Shown piece by piece: positions 16,792 to 26,283 of a DNA stretch of 64,000 bases. This DNA is from SCBR16-9 sp964537975 (GTDB taxonomy: Bacteria > Hydrogenedentota > Hydrogenedentia > Hydrogenedentales > SCBR16-9), in assembly GCA_964537975.1 (NCBI GenBank), contig CAZIDP010000009.1:52560-116559 (forward strand), in the 5' to 3' direction. How positions within the stretch are numbered: position 1 is the stretch's first letter; the number at the start of each line of letters is the position of its first letter. The translations under genes and the position numbers were made by a program. The notes below the pieces were generated by a model that saw only the letters and a list, made by a program, of their open reading frames with translations, ran no database searches and had not been told where the DNA came from.

Positions 16792-19677
16792 ATGCGCTTC
16801 GTTCACAATGTAACCGTTTATTCCATACGTCATCCAAAATTTATGATAGCGATAATGGTTGCGGTAGCCATCACACTGGCCACACTGGCTATTCTTCCCA
16901 GTGTTTGGCCAAACACCTTTTCACGACTACATCCGGTTGAAGTCGATACCGATCCAGAAAATATGCTCAGCCATGACGAAGCAGTTCGGGTGTTCCACGA
17001 TGAAATGAAAGAGTTATTAAATCTACATGACATGATCGTCGTGGGGGTTGTGAACGAAACGCATCCCGATGGTGTTTTTACTCCTGAGACATTACAGAAC
17101 ATCTATGAGTTGACCGAGTTCGCTCTGACCTTGCGCGGTGAGACCATTGGTCAGTCCGACCCTACTGCCGGTATAGTAGAAATTGATGTAATAGCACCTT
17201 CGCTCGTGGACAACATTGAGCAGGGCGGATTGGGCGTAGTACGGTTTGATTGGTTAATGCCCCGACCTCCAGAATCTCAGGAAGAGGCCTTGGCTGTCCG
17301 CGATCGTGCCCTTCGTATTCCGTTCCTCAATGGAACAATGGTGTCTGAGGACGGCCAAGCACTGGCACTGTATCTCCCTATCACTTCAAAAGATTTAAGC
17401 TACCGTATTTACAGTCAGTTATTGCAGAAAATTGCAACACTGGATGGGGAAGAAAAATATTACATCACGGGATTGCCCGTAGCAGAAGACACCTTCGGCG
17501 TAGAAATGTTTAAGCAGATGGCAATTTCAGCGCCGATGGCCATGGTAGTTATTTTTCTTCTGTTGCTGTACTTTTTCCGAAAGCTGCACCTCATCATATC
17601 TCCGATGGTTGTCGCTTTGGTATCGGTCATTTGTACGATGGGCTTGCTGGTAGTAACCGGTAACACCATTCACATCATGAGTTCAATGATTCCCATTTTC
17701 ATCATGCCGATTGCTGTCCTTGATTCGGTACACATCCTCTCCGACTTCTTTGATCGGTACCAGAAGACCCGGGACCGTGAGAAAACAATTACAGAAGTCA
17801 TGGACCATCTTTTTGCACCAATGCTGTTTACCTCTCTGACTTCAGCTGCGGGCTTCGCGTCACTGGCACTCACACCCATACCACCCGTTCAGGTATTTGG
17901 TATTTTTATAGCCATTGGCGTGATATTGGCCTGGCTGTTGACAATAACATTTATCCCGGCTTACATCATGCTCATGTCCGAGAAATCATTTGAGAATTTT
18001 GGCGTAGTCAAAGATAAAAATCAAAGTAACGCCAATGGGCCCCGTGGACTTGAAAAAGCCATGTTGGCGCTTGGGCATTTTACACAGCAACGTGCCAAGC
18101 TCGTGATTGCAGGTGCTTTGCTGACATTGCTGGTTGCCGGCTATGGAATCAGTCAGATACAGATTAATGACAACCCAACCCGCTGGTTCAAGGCAAACCA
18201 TCCTATCCGGGTGTCAGACCGCGTGTTAAACGATCATTTTGGTGGCACCTATATGGCCTACCTGGCACTGCGTTCACCAGAAGATACACGTACTGTTGCC
18301 GATGAATCCAGGGAATTGCGCCAACGTCTCGACCTATGGCTGAATGAGGAAGCCGACACCACGGACGCTCTTGAAGCTGCTGTCGCGCACTTCAACATTC
18401 AAATCAATGATGTAACTGAAGCAGCGACTGACCGCACAGAGCTATTGAACCTGTTGTCTGCCTTAGTTGAAGCCAAACTGGATGAGTCTGACTCGGACAG
18501 TGAATATTATGCTTGGGAAGACCTCGGATTTTTTCTCGACGCAGAACGGCAGCAACGCGAAATCATTAAGCACCCCGAAGTCTTGAACTATATCATTGAC
18601 GTCCAGGAAGCATTGTTAGAAACCGGGGTGGTAGGCAAATCCAATTCGATTGCGGACATAGTACAGACGGTACACCGCGAGTTATTTGAAGGCGACGAAG
18701 CCTATCTGCGTATACCAGAATCAACCCAGGCCGTTGCGCAAACATTGCTCACTTATGAAAGCAGCCACCGCCCACATGATCTCTACCACTTTGTAACACC
18801 AGACTACAGCGACACCAGTATCTGGATTCAATTGACCAGTGGTGACAACAAAGACATGTCTGCTGTCGTAGAGGCTTTAGATGTTTATTTGCAGGAAAAC
18901 CCGCCACCATTTGGCCTGGAACCTGACTGGTTTGGCTTAACATACATTAATGTGGTTTGGCAGGAACGCATGGTCAGCGGTATGCTCCAAGCATTTCTCG
19001 GTAGTTTCTTCGTTGTATTGTTGATGATGATCCTGTTGTTCCGTTCCGGGCTTTGGGGCTTGATTTCGATGATTCCACTGACGATTACCATTGCTTTGAT
19101 TTATGGCATCATTGGTTTTGCAGGAAAAGACTATGACATGCCCGTCGCAGTGCTGTCGTCGCTGACCCTTGGACTGGCTATCGACTTTGCTATTCACTTT
19201 CTGGTGCGGGCACGAGAGCTGTACCAGATAGATGGAAACTGGAGTCAAGCGTATGTCCACGCATTTGGTGAACCAGCACGTGCGATATCACGCAATGTGG
19301 TTATTATCGCTGTCGGTTTCTTGCCATTGTTGTTGGCACCGCTGTTGCCCTACGTTACAGTTGGAATATTCCTGGCGTCAATTTTGCTCATATCCGGATT
19401 GGCAACTTTAATGCTGTTGCCCGCACTGATCAAATATATGGAGCCGTTGTTGTTTCCACAAACGCAAGCTTGTTCTGTGTTATGCAAATGCGGTACATGT
19501 GTGCTTTCCAGCTTGACAGCCGTTGCTCTGGTTGCAATCAATGTTCACCAGTTCTTGACCGTAGGTTGGACCTGGTTGACCTATATCAGTGTCGCCATTC
19601 TCCCGATTTTGTTTCTGGGATGTTATCTGTTGTCCAGACGAGAAAAATGCAAAACTGCACCTGAAGAAATAAAATAA
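16792..19677 (+). CDS. RND-superfamily (MMPL-type) export permease
   Basis: A 961-residue inner-membrane protein of about 12 membrane segments in two halves, each with a large periplasmic loop. The first half has the TDPENMLSHDEA entry motif of MMPL/HpnN-like RND permeases and a sterol-sensing-like bundle (PIAVLDSVHILSDFFDRY). The second half repeats the layout with DYDMPVAVLSSLTLGLAIDFAIHFLVRA. Such permeases use the proton gradient to move lipids or hydrophobic compounds across or out of the inner membrane. The following LolA-like and beta-barrel genes complete an envelope-spanning set. The ATG follows GGGGAG. Confidence 0.92.
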   Translation: MRFVHNVTVYSIRHPKFMIAIMVAVAITLATLAILPSVWPNTFSRLHPVEVDTDPENMLSHDEAVRVFHDEMKELLNLHDMIVVGVVNETHPDGVFTPETLQNIYELTEFALTLRGETIGQSDPTAGIVEIDVIAPSLVDNIEQGGLGVVRFDWLMPRPPESQEEALAVRDRALRIPFLNGTMVSEDGQALALYLPITSKDLSYRIYSQLLQKIATLDGEEKYYITGLPVAEDTFGVEMFKQMAISAPMAMVVIFLLLLYFFRKLHLIISPMVVALVSVICTMGLLVVTGNTIHIMSSMIPIFIMPIAVLDSVHILSDFFDRYQKTRDREKTITEVMDHLFAPMLFTSLTSAAGFASLALTPIPPVQVFGIFIAIGVILAWLLTITFIPAYIMLMSEKSFENFGVVKDKNQSNANGPRGLEKAMLALGHFTQQRAKLVIAGALLTLLVAGYGISQIQINDNPTRWFKANHPIRVSDRVLNDHFGGTYMAYLALRSPEDTRTVADESRELRQRLDLWLNEEADTTDALEAAVAHFNIQINDVTEAATDRTELLNLLSALVEAKLDESDSDSEYYAWEDLGFFLDAERQQREIIKHPEVLNYIIDVQEALLETGVVGKSNSIADIVQTVHRELFEGDEAYLRIPESTQAVAQTLLTYESSHRPHDLYHFVTPDYSDTSIWIQLTSGDNKDMSAVVEALDVYLQENPPPFGLEPDWFGLTYINVVWQERMVSGMLQAFLGSFFVVLLMMILLFRSGLWGLISMIPLTITIALIYGIIGFAGKDYDMPVAVLSSLTLGLAIDFAIHFLVRARELYQIDGNWSQAYVHAFGEPARAISRNVVIIAVGFLPLLLAPLLPYVTVGIFLASILLISGLATLMLLPALIKYMEPLLFPQTQACSVLCKCGTCVLSSLTAVALVAINVHQFLTVGWTWLTYISVAILPILFLGCYLLSRREKCKTAPEEIK

Positions 19678-19720
19678 AGAGTCCAGATTGAATTGAGTTT
19701 AGCCAATGGAGGTTACTGCG

Positions 19721-20548
19721 ATGATTAATTATTTAAGTCTGAATTACAAGGTTACACATTTTCTTGTCCCGCTATTACTGTTGCCCTTAACACTGCAAAC
19801 AAGCCTGTCTGGAGCACAAGACGCTGACATGACAGTCGATGAAATCGTCAACAAGACCAATCAGACTGCATATTACCAAGGCAATGATGGTCGAGCCCGT
19901 GTGCATATGGAAATCATCGACAGTCAGGAGCGTTCCCGCGAAAGAGAGTTAACCATACTGCGCAAGAACATCGGTGACAACAACCAGGACCAGAAATTCT
20001 ATGTCTATTTCCATCGTCCCGCGGATGTACGGGAAATGGTTTTCATGGTTCACAAATTTCCTGGTCGAGACGATGACAGGTGGCTGTATCTTCCAGCGCT
20101 TGACGTTACCCGGCGCATTGCTGCAGGTGACGAACGCACCAGCTTTGCAGGTTCCAACTTTTTCTATGAAGACGTATCTGGGCGCAGTCCGGAAGAGGAT
20201 GATCAGGAATTGATTGAGACCACAGACACGTACTTTGTGTTGAAGAATACGCCAAAGAACCCGGATCGTGTCGAGTTTGATTCATACAAAATGTGGATTC
20301 ACAAAGAAACATTTTTGCCAGTTGTTATTGAATATGAGCGTGGTGGTGAAGTGTACCGTAAATATGAAGTCACCAAAGTTGAAACAATCCAGGGATTCCC
20401 GACAATCATGCAGGCACAAATGTCCGATTTGCGTGGTGGAGGCAAAACAATTAACACCTACCAAAGCGTTGAGTATAATGTCGAAATACCGGAAGACATA
20501 TTTACAGAAAGATACCTCCGGCGAGCACCGCGTGAGTATATACGCTAA
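19721..20548 (+). CDS. LolA-like outer-membrane lipoprotein-sorting protein
   Basis: A 275-residue periplasmic protein. The ATG at 19721 follows GGAGGT; an ATG at 19706 overlaps that site. A signal peptide (residues 1 to about 30) is followed by a LolA/LolB-like half-barrel domain: MTVDEIVNKTNQ, ELTILRKNIG, YVYFHRPADVREMVF, RWLYLPALDVTRRIA and SNFFYEDVSGRSPEED. These proteins, which differ from true LolA, travel with MMPL/RND permeases and probably carry a hydrophobic cargo through the periplasm. The gene sits 43 bases after the permease and 31 before the barrel gene. Confidence 0.88.
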   Translation: MINYLSLNYKVTHFLVPLLLLPLTLQTSLSGAQDADMTVDEIVNKTNQTAYYQGNDGRARVHMEIIDSQERSRERELTILRKNIGDNNQDQKFYVYFHRPADVREMVFMVHKFPGRDDDRWLYLPALDVTRRIAAGDERTSFAGSNFFYEDVSGRSPEEDDQELIETTDTYFVLKNTPKNPDRVEFDSYKMWIHKETFLPVVIEYERGGEVYRKYEVTKVETIQGFPTIMQAQMSDLRGGGKTINTYQSVEYNVEIPEDIFTERYLRRAPREYIR

Positions 20549-20579
20549 GCATGTTATATAAAAAAGTGCGGGGGACATT

Positions 20580-22112
20580 ATGAAATCGAATACATTATTA
20601 ATTTGTACACTGGTTGCATACTTTTTTGCCGGTAGCATATTCCAGGTACTGGTACTTGCACAGGAGCCTCCCCTCCCACCAGGTCTTGGCCCTGTACAGG
20701 AGGAACCCCCAAAGGATGGTTCTGACAATGGAAGTACAAGTGAGGTAATCCCGGATACATCCTCCGGGCCACCGCTGCCAGCAGGTCTTGCGCCGGTGAC
20801 AGATACACCACCGTCAGAACCAGCGCAGCCTGCCTTGCCACCGGGCTTGGCATCTCCAGGCACCATTGAAGCAGATGCTGAGCAGGAGTTGGAAGAAAAA
20901 GAAGGGCTGCGGCCACGGATGCCGTTTTCAATGCCCTTGCATGGTTTTTGGGATACGCGTGTAGCACCACGCATTCAAAACGACCCGGCGCAACCTCGCG
21001 ACATCATTCTGGGCGAAACACGCCTGCAGTTGAGAACAGAAAAAGCCTGGGATGAAGTCTTGTTAGAATACACCGGTGATTTTGTGCTGGATGGTGTAAC
21101 AGAAGATGTAGATTTTGATCTGCGGCGGCTCCGCTTGACCTGGACACCGCTATCGTCGGTTGATGTACGTGTTGGGCGGCAAGTACTTACCTGGGGCACG
21201 GGTGACTTGTTGTTCATCAATGATCTATTTCCCAAAGACTTCGAATCTTTTCTCATTGGCCGTGATGAAGAATATCTGAAAGCGCCATCTGACGCACTTC
21301 GCATCGGCTGGTACAACAACTGGATGAATGTAGAGCTTGTTTATACACCAAATTTCGATAGCGACCGACACATCACCGGTGAACGCATCAGTTATTACAA
21401 CGCCCTTCGAATGGGACGATCTGGACGCGACAATCAAATACGTACGCGTACTCCAAATTCCTGGTTCAACAATGATGAATGGGCTCTCAGGATGTATCGC
21501 CAGGTAGGTTCAGCAGAGATGGCTGTATATGCCTACGATGGCTATTGGAAAAGCCCGGGAGGCCAGGCTTTTATACCGCTCCCCCCCCACGCTGTTTTTC
21601 CACGATTGCGCGTATATGGTGCAAGCTGGCGTCAACCATTGGGCAAAGGTCTGGTGAATGCAGAAATCGGGTATTACGATTCACTGCGCGATCGCGCAGG
21701 TGAGAATCCGTTTATAAACAATAGCGAATTCCGATTTCTTATAGGCTATGAACGGGAGGTCGCACGTGACTTTACCGTAGGGCTTCAATATTACTTGGAG
21801 CACATGATGAAACATAGTGACTATAAAGCAAATCAGCCGATCATCTTCCCGAGCCGAGACCAAAACAGACATGTTTTCACAATACGCATGACTAAATTGT
21901 TGATGAGTCAGAATCTGACCATGTCAATGTTTACCTTTTATTCCCCCTCAGACAGCGATGTCTACTTTCGTCCCAAGGTGAGTTACAAAATAAACGATGC
22001 CTGGATGATAGAAGCAGGCGGGAATTTGTTTACAGGCAAAAAAGACCATACTTTTTTTGGTCAGCTCGAAAAAAACAGCAGTGTATACACTGCCGTACGT
22101 TATTCATTCTAG
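20580..22112 (+). CDS. Outer-membrane beta-barrel (DUF1302/alginate-export-like) with proline-rich linker
   Basis: A 510-residue exported protein. The signal peptide ends near VLVLAQ. A proline-rich stretch carries three imperfect copies of a P-x-LPxGL-x-P unit (PPLPPGLGPV, PPLPAGLAPV, PALPPGLASP). From about residue 120 the protein is rich in alternating strands with aromatic girdles, such as RLQLRTEKAWDEVLLEYTGDF, VRVGRQVLTWGTGD and MIEAGGNLFTG, and it ends in VRYSF, whose terminal Phe is typical for Bam-dependent insertion. It is likely the outer-membrane exit or receptor for the MMPL and LolA-like pair. Confidence 0.85.
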   Translation: MKSNTLLICTLVAYFFAGSIFQVLVLAQEPPLPPGLGPVQEEPPKDGSDNGSTSEVIPDTSSGPPLPAGLAPVTDTPPSEPAQPALPPGLASPGTIEADAEQELEEKEGLRPRMPFSMPLHGFWDTRVAPRIQNDPAQPRDIILGETRLQLRTEKAWDEVLLEYTGDFVLDGVTEDVDFDLRRLRLTWTPLSSVDVRVGRQVLTWGTGDLLFINDLFPKDFESFLIGRDEEYLKAPSDALRIGWYNNWMNVELVYTPNFDSDRHITGERISYYNALRMGRSGRDNQIRTRTPNSWFNNDEWALRMYRQVGSAEMAVYAYDGYWKSPGGQAFIPLPPHAVFPRLRVYGASWRQPLGKGLVNAEIGYYDSLRDRAGENPFINNSEFRFLIGYEREVARDFTVGLQYYLEHMMKHSDYKANQPIIFPSRDQNRHVFTIRMTKLLMSQNLTMSMFTFYSPSDSDVYFRPKVSYKINDAWMIEAGGNLFTGKKDHTFFGQLEKNSSVYTAVRYSF

Positions 22113-22203
22113 CAAACTAAATTTTTCACATTTGCAACAACGTTAGCTGATTCAATCGTCCATATATTTAGGACTATATAATCACAACAGGAGCTACTTG
22201 TCT

Positions 22204-22770
22204 ATGCCTACAAAATATAAAACTGTTTCTGTGCAAGATTTGCACGACAAGATTGAAGCCGGAAACCCTATAAACCTGATCGATGTCCGAACTCATGCAG
22301 AATATGAAGCTGTGCATATTCAGGCAGCTCGTTGTATACCATTGAACACACTGCATCCTGAAAAATTACCTGAGCAATTAACAGAGTCTGATTCACCTGT
22401 ATATATTGTCTGTAAGTCCGGGCAACGATCAAAGCAAGCTTGTGAACAGTTATTATCTTCGCATCCTGAGCGTACCATACTTGTGGAAGGTGGTACCGAT
22501 GCCTGGGTTAATGCTGGATTCCCGGTTGAAAGAGGTAATTTTACACTTCCCTTAAATCAACAAGTGCAGGCTGTTATAGGAACAGTTGTACTGTTGGGAG
22601 TAGTACTGGCGTTGCTTGTGAATTATTACTTCATATTGATCTCGTTGTTCGCGACATGTGGATTCATTATAGGCAATCTGACAGGGTTTTGTCCGCTGGC
22701 CATGGTAATAGCTAAAATGCCTTGGAACCGTTTACCATCTGTCAGCAACTGTAACATTAACAAGAAATAA
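22204..22770 (+). CDS. YgaP-like rhodanese with C-terminal membrane segments
   Basis: A 188-residue inner-membrane sulfurtransferase. The start at 22204 is preceded by AGGAG. The rhodanese domain (residues 7-110) has LIDVRTHAEYEAVHI and the catalytic loop VCKSGQRS with C70 as persulfide carrier. Two membrane helices follow (VIGTVVLLGVVLALLVNYY, then LISLFATCGFIIGNLTGFCPLAMV), matching the YgaP/DUF2892 tail. In E. coli, YgaP is paired with the ArsR-type YgaV. Here the ArsR gene heads the same operon but is separated from it by the export genes. Confidence 0.9.
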   Translation: MPTKYKTVSVQDLHDKIEAGNPINLIDVRTHAEYEAVHIQAARCIPLNTLHPEKLPEQLTESDSPVYIVCKSGQRSKQACEQLLSSHPERTILVEGGTDAWVNAGFPVERGNFTLPLNQQVQAVIGTVVLLGVVLALLVNYYFILISLFATCGFIIGNLTGFCPLAMVIAKMPWNRLPSVSNCNINKK

Positions 22771-22793
22771 TTTCCCCAAGAAAGTAATAACAG

Positions 22794-24473
22794 ATGAAAA
22801 ATGATGTACTTACCATCGTGATTGTCGGCGGGGTTGCTGGTGGGGCAAGTGCCGCAGCACGGGCCCGTCGTTGTAATGAATTTGCAAACATAATCATGTT
22901 TGAACGTGACGATCATGTCTCCTTTGCAAATTGTGGCTTACCGTACTACATTGGCGGAGAAATACAAGATCGAGATAAATTACTTGTCGCAAAACCAGCT
23001 CTGTTTCGTGATCGATTCAATATCGACATACGGACCCGTCATGAGGTCAAGCGTATTGATCGCAACCGCAAGACCGTCACGGTATTAAATAGAGATACAG
23101 GGGAAACCTTTGAGCAACATTATGACAAGTTAATTCTCTCCCCTGGCGCATCCCCCTTGAAACCACCCATACCGGGCATAGACAGTCACAATGTGTTTAC
23201 GTTGCGCAACCTCGATGACATGGATAGGATTGTCTCCTGGCTCGAAAACAATTCAGTTGAAAGAGCAACGGTAGTCGGTGCCGGTTACATTGGATTGGAA
23301 ATGGTTGAACAACTCCATCAACGTAACATACACATCGATTTGATCGAATTACAAGACCAGGTACTGCCCATTCTTGACACCGAGATGGCAAGTATAGTGG
23401 AAGAAGAACTTCGCAATCATGGCGTTGGTGTTCACCTGGGCAGTGGAGTCAGCCATGTCCTTAGTGAATCTGACAAGGCAGTTGCTATACGTACAGAAAA
23501 AGGTTTGGAACTGCCAACAGATCTCGTGATTCTTGGGATTGGCGTACGCCCCGAGGTAGAACTGGCCAAGGACACCGGACTGACAATTTCCAAGGACGGG
23601 GGCATTGCGGTAAATGAATTTCTGCAAACCAATGATCCAGATATTTATGCGGTTGGCGATGCCATAACCTATCCGGTAACATGCCAGGAAAAACCAATGC
23701 GTATGCCACTGGCTGGTCCTGCAAACCGGGCTGGTCGTTTGGCTGGCGAGCATGCTTCGATTGGTGATGCGCCTCCCATGCCACTCGTTTTAGGTACTGC
23801 AATTGTGCGCGTTTTCGATCGTACTGTGGCATCAACCGGATTAACCGCACGAAGTGCCCGCGCATTAGGGAAGAATGTCCGATCAGTAATCATTGCAGCT
23901 GGCCATCACGTAGGCTATTACCCCGGCGCGCAGACCATCATTCTAAAACTTGTATATGAAGCCGATTGTGGAAAAGTGCTGGGTGCCCAGGCTGTTGGGG
24001 GTGATGGTGTTGATAAACGTATTGATGTTATTGCCACATCGATACATTTCCATGCCTCCGTTGTACAATTGGCTGGTGTCGACCTTTGTTATGCCCCACC
24101 ATTCGGGAGTGCAAAAGACCCGGTACATATGGCGGCTTTCGCAGCATGTAACGATTTGCAGGGAATCACTCCATTGTTTCAGCCCGATCAGGACCTGGAA
24201 GGATATCAAATCCTTGACATACGCACATCACAAGAGCAAGAAAAAATGTCGCTTCAAGGCAGTATCCACATAAATCTGGAGTCATTGCGTGACAAACTTC
24301 ATACACTAAATAAAAAACTGCCAACTGTTGTGGTTTGTTATTCGGGACAACGTTCACATATCGCGGTAAGAATCCTGAAACAACATGGCTTTGAAAACGT
24401 TCTCAACATGACCGGGGGTATGCTTATTGCACGTCATACCCACAAAGAATTCATGATAGAACAATCACCTTAA
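22794..24473 (+). CDS. CoA-disulfide reductase with fused rhodanese domain
   Basis: A 559-residue flavoprotein of the CoADR-Rhd type. Features in order are the FAD fold VGGVAGGASAAARARR, active-site C47 in VSFANCGLPYYIGGE, the NAD(P)H fold VVGAGYIGLEM, the second FAD segment YAVGDAI, and a C-terminal rhodanese domain (from about residue 460) with C515 in VVVCYSGQRS. It reduces CoA disulfide, CoA persulfide or polysulfide with NAD(P)H, controlling sulfane sulfur in the cytoplasm. It is the last gene of the ArsR-led operon, 23 bases after the YgaP-like gene. Confidence 0.93.
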   Translation: MKNDVLTIVIVGGVAGGASAAARARRCNEFANIIMFERDDHVSFANCGLPYYIGGEIQDRDKLLVAKPALFRDRFNIDIRTRHEVKRIDRNRKTVTVLNRDTGETFEQHYDKLILSPGASPLKPPIPGIDSHNVFTLRNLDDMDRIVSWLENNSVERATVVGAGYIGLEMVEQLHQRNIHIDLIELQDQVLPILDTEMASIVEEELRNHGVGVHLGSGVSHVLSESDKAVAIRTEKGLELPTDLVILGIGVRPEVELAKDTGLTISKDGGIAVNEFLQTNDPDIYAVGDAITYPVTCQEKPMRMPLAGPANRAGRLAGEHASIGDAPPMPLVLGTAIVRVFDRTVASTGLTARSARALGKNVRSVIIAAGHHVGYYPGAQTIILKLVYEADCGKVLGAQAVGGDGVDKRIDVIATSIHFHASVVQLAGVDLCYAPPFGSAKDPVHMAAFAACNDLQGITPLFQPDQDLEGYQILDIRTSQEQEKMSLQGSIHINLESLRDKLHTLNKKLPTVVVCYSGQRSHIAVRILKQHGFENVLNMTGGMLIARHTHKEFMIEQSP

Positions 24474-25011
24474 TTGTCTATTGTCATAGAAATATACTCA
24501 TAACAGGTTGGGTATTGTTGGAAAGTCACTTTGGCTGATAAATTCAGGCTGATAGCAGTCACAAGCTTACAACAATCAGCGCGGTGTAGTATGCCTGTCG
24601 CCGGTTGTGCCCAATTTTTCTATGGTAATACAATAGCGCTAAAAAAAAATATTCAATGCTCAGTAAGTCTTTGTCTGTGATTTTGTTAGAAATGACACCT
24701 GATACAACATAAAGAAGTACATAAATTAGGACATACACCCATGATTCAAAGATTCACCAAGGTCAAATTTATGTAGAATTTACAAGGAATACCTCCTTTT
24801 CAAATTCATTTCAAGTGTATAGTTCATAAAACCAACATTTGACCATTATATACAAAAAATTGTCTCATACGCCAATACATAAATAAAGATACAACGAGAA
24901 TTACATCATCATTTACCAATTTTAATAACCTATTATTGTGTATCCAATCATTTACACCCTAAATGCAAAGTGATTGTATATTACAAGAATATTCCTTTTC
25001 TGTGAAATCTC
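24474..25011. other. Long intergenic region
   Basis: About 540 bases of AT-rich sequence between the CoADR gene and the HD-GYP gene. I see no credible coding frame, RNA gene or terminator, only short AT dyads such as TTGTA-TAT-TACAA near 24974. Confidence 0.4.
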
Positions 25012-25030
25012 AGTTTAATATAATTAAACT
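25012..25030. promoter_or_regulatory. 19-bp palindrome upstream of the HD-GYP gene
   Basis: AGTTTAATATAATTAAACT is a perfect 8-3-8 dyad about 90 bases before the HD-GYP start. It could be an operator or part of the promoter. AT-rich palindromes also arise by chance, so confidence is low. Confidence 0.35.
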
Positions 25031-25121
25031 ATAGAGTGAAAATTTGGGTAAAACCTGTCCTCTATGGTAAAACTGTGTTGTAAACACACTTGAGATGTTG
25101 TCTTGAGAAGGAGCATTGATT

Positions 25122-26123
25122 TTGGCTGACAAATCTGCATTGGTATCTCCAGCAGACAGTGATACAGAAAATGTCCAATATCTTCCTGTGCAACTGGATT
25201 ATCTGCGTTTGGAACATGCCGCACCTATGGACCTGTATATCCAACCTGCACCTGGACAGCCATTTGTTTTATATTGCGAAAAAAATCTTCAATTCACCAA
25301 CAGCGCTCGACTCAGTCTGATTAAGAATAATATCACGCAACTTTATATTCCGAAGCAGCATTTTCGTGAATACCAACGTTATCTGAACGAACATTTATTG
25401 GATATACTCCGTGACAACATTTTGCCTGTACAAGAAAAAGCATCTATTTTGTATAGTGCGGCTCAAGGTGTAGCACAAGACATTCTGGAACAACCAGGCA
25501 AGCGAGACACAGTACAAGTCGGCAAAAAAATGGCAGGCATGACTGTAGGGTTTCTAAAGCGCAGTGACTTTGTGCTGGAGCACTTCTTACATGTGATATC
25601 AGATGATTATTATCTTTTTACACACAGCATTAATGTCGTTGGGTATAGTGTTTTACTGGCCATACAGGCTGGATATAAAGACGATGCGTTGTTACGAGAA
25701 ATTGCCAACGGTGCCCTGTTGCATGATATAGGCAAAACACAGTTGCCACGTGAACTGATGACACGTAAAGGATCGCTGCGCAAAGAAGAATGGCTTATAA
25801 TGCAACAATATCCCCGGCTTGGTTATGAACTGATGCATAAGCACGATTGCCTAGGTGAAATAGCACTCGACATCATCTTGCATCACCAGGAAAAACTTCA
25901 AGGTCAGGGTTACCCGGATAAGATTACAGGTGATACCATTTCACCCTACGTACGTATTGTCACTATTGCCGACATTTTTGACGCACTCACCACCGACCGC
26001 CCATACCAACGAGGTGTCAGCACCTTTGAAGCACTTCGTACCATGCGTGAAACATTGCATGGAGAAATCGACATGACACTATTCCGCCATCTAATATCCT
26101 TGCTTGGCAAATCTCCCCGGTAA
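25122..26123 (+). CDS. HD-GYP domain protein (putative cyclic-di-GMP phosphodiesterase)
   Basis: A 333-residue cytoplasmic protein. The TTG at 25122 is 8 bases after GAAGGAG and is preferred to the TTG at 25116, which is too close to it. Residues 1 to about 130 form an uncharacterised N-terminal region. The HD-GYP domain follows: THSINVVGYSVLL, NGALLHDIGKTQLP (HD pair), KEEWLIMQQYPRLGYELM, HHQEKLQGQGYPDKI and VTIADIFDALTTDRPYQ. Compared with the usual HHExxDGxGYP, one metal ligand His is Gln and the Asp is Gln, so activity against cyclic di-GMP may be altered. There is no receiver domain and no partner gene adjacent. Confidence 0.85.
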   Translation: MADKSALVSPADSDTENVQYLPVQLDYLRLEHAAPMDLYIQPAPGQPFVLYCEKNLQFTNSARLSLIKNNITQLYIPKQHFREYQRYLNEHLLDILRDNILPVQEKASILYSAAQGVAQDILEQPGKRDTVQVGKKMAGMTVGFLKRSDFVLEHFLHVISDDYYLFTHSINVVGYSVLLAIQAGYKDDALLREIANGALLHDIGKTQLPRELMTRKGSLRKEEWLIMQQYPRLGYELMHKHDCLGEIALDIILHHQEKLQGQGYPDKITGDTISPYVRIVTIADIFDALTTDRPYQRGVSTFEALRTMRETLHGEIDMTLFRHLISLLGKSPR

Positions 26124-26209
26124 GTTTAACTGAAGAAATACATACCACACATATCGAACAGTCACTTACCTATTGTCAACGAAACATCAATTATTGAGAT
26201 CAATAATTG

Positions 26210-26243
26210 ATCGCCGCGCTAGCTTTGGTAGAGCGGCGATTTC
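26210..26243. terminator. Probable bidirectional terminator between convergent genes
   Basis: ATCGCCGC and GCGGCGAT form an 8-bp GC-rich stem with a 15-base loop, followed by a short TTT. It lies between the convergent HD-GYP and pseudopilin genes. The T-run is weak. Confidence 0.5.
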
Positions 26244-26283
26244 GCATAAACCGATTACATAAATTTTTTAACGATTCGTTATC

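Noticed and set aside
18885..19260. Overlapping minus-strand ORFs inside the RND permease gene
   Set aside because: These are shadows of a GC-balanced membrane-protein gene, without ribosome sites or recognisable domains.
20282..20974. A 230-codon minus-strand ORF rich in Gly, Ser and Pro
   Set aside because: It is antisense to the LolA-like and beta-barrel genes. Its composition is the complement of the proline-rich linker, and it has no start signal.
22140..22200. GTCC-N9-GGAC dyad before the YgaP-like gene as a second ArsR operator
   Set aside because: It shares no sequence with the ATATCGT dyad at the arsR promoter and is only four bases per arm.
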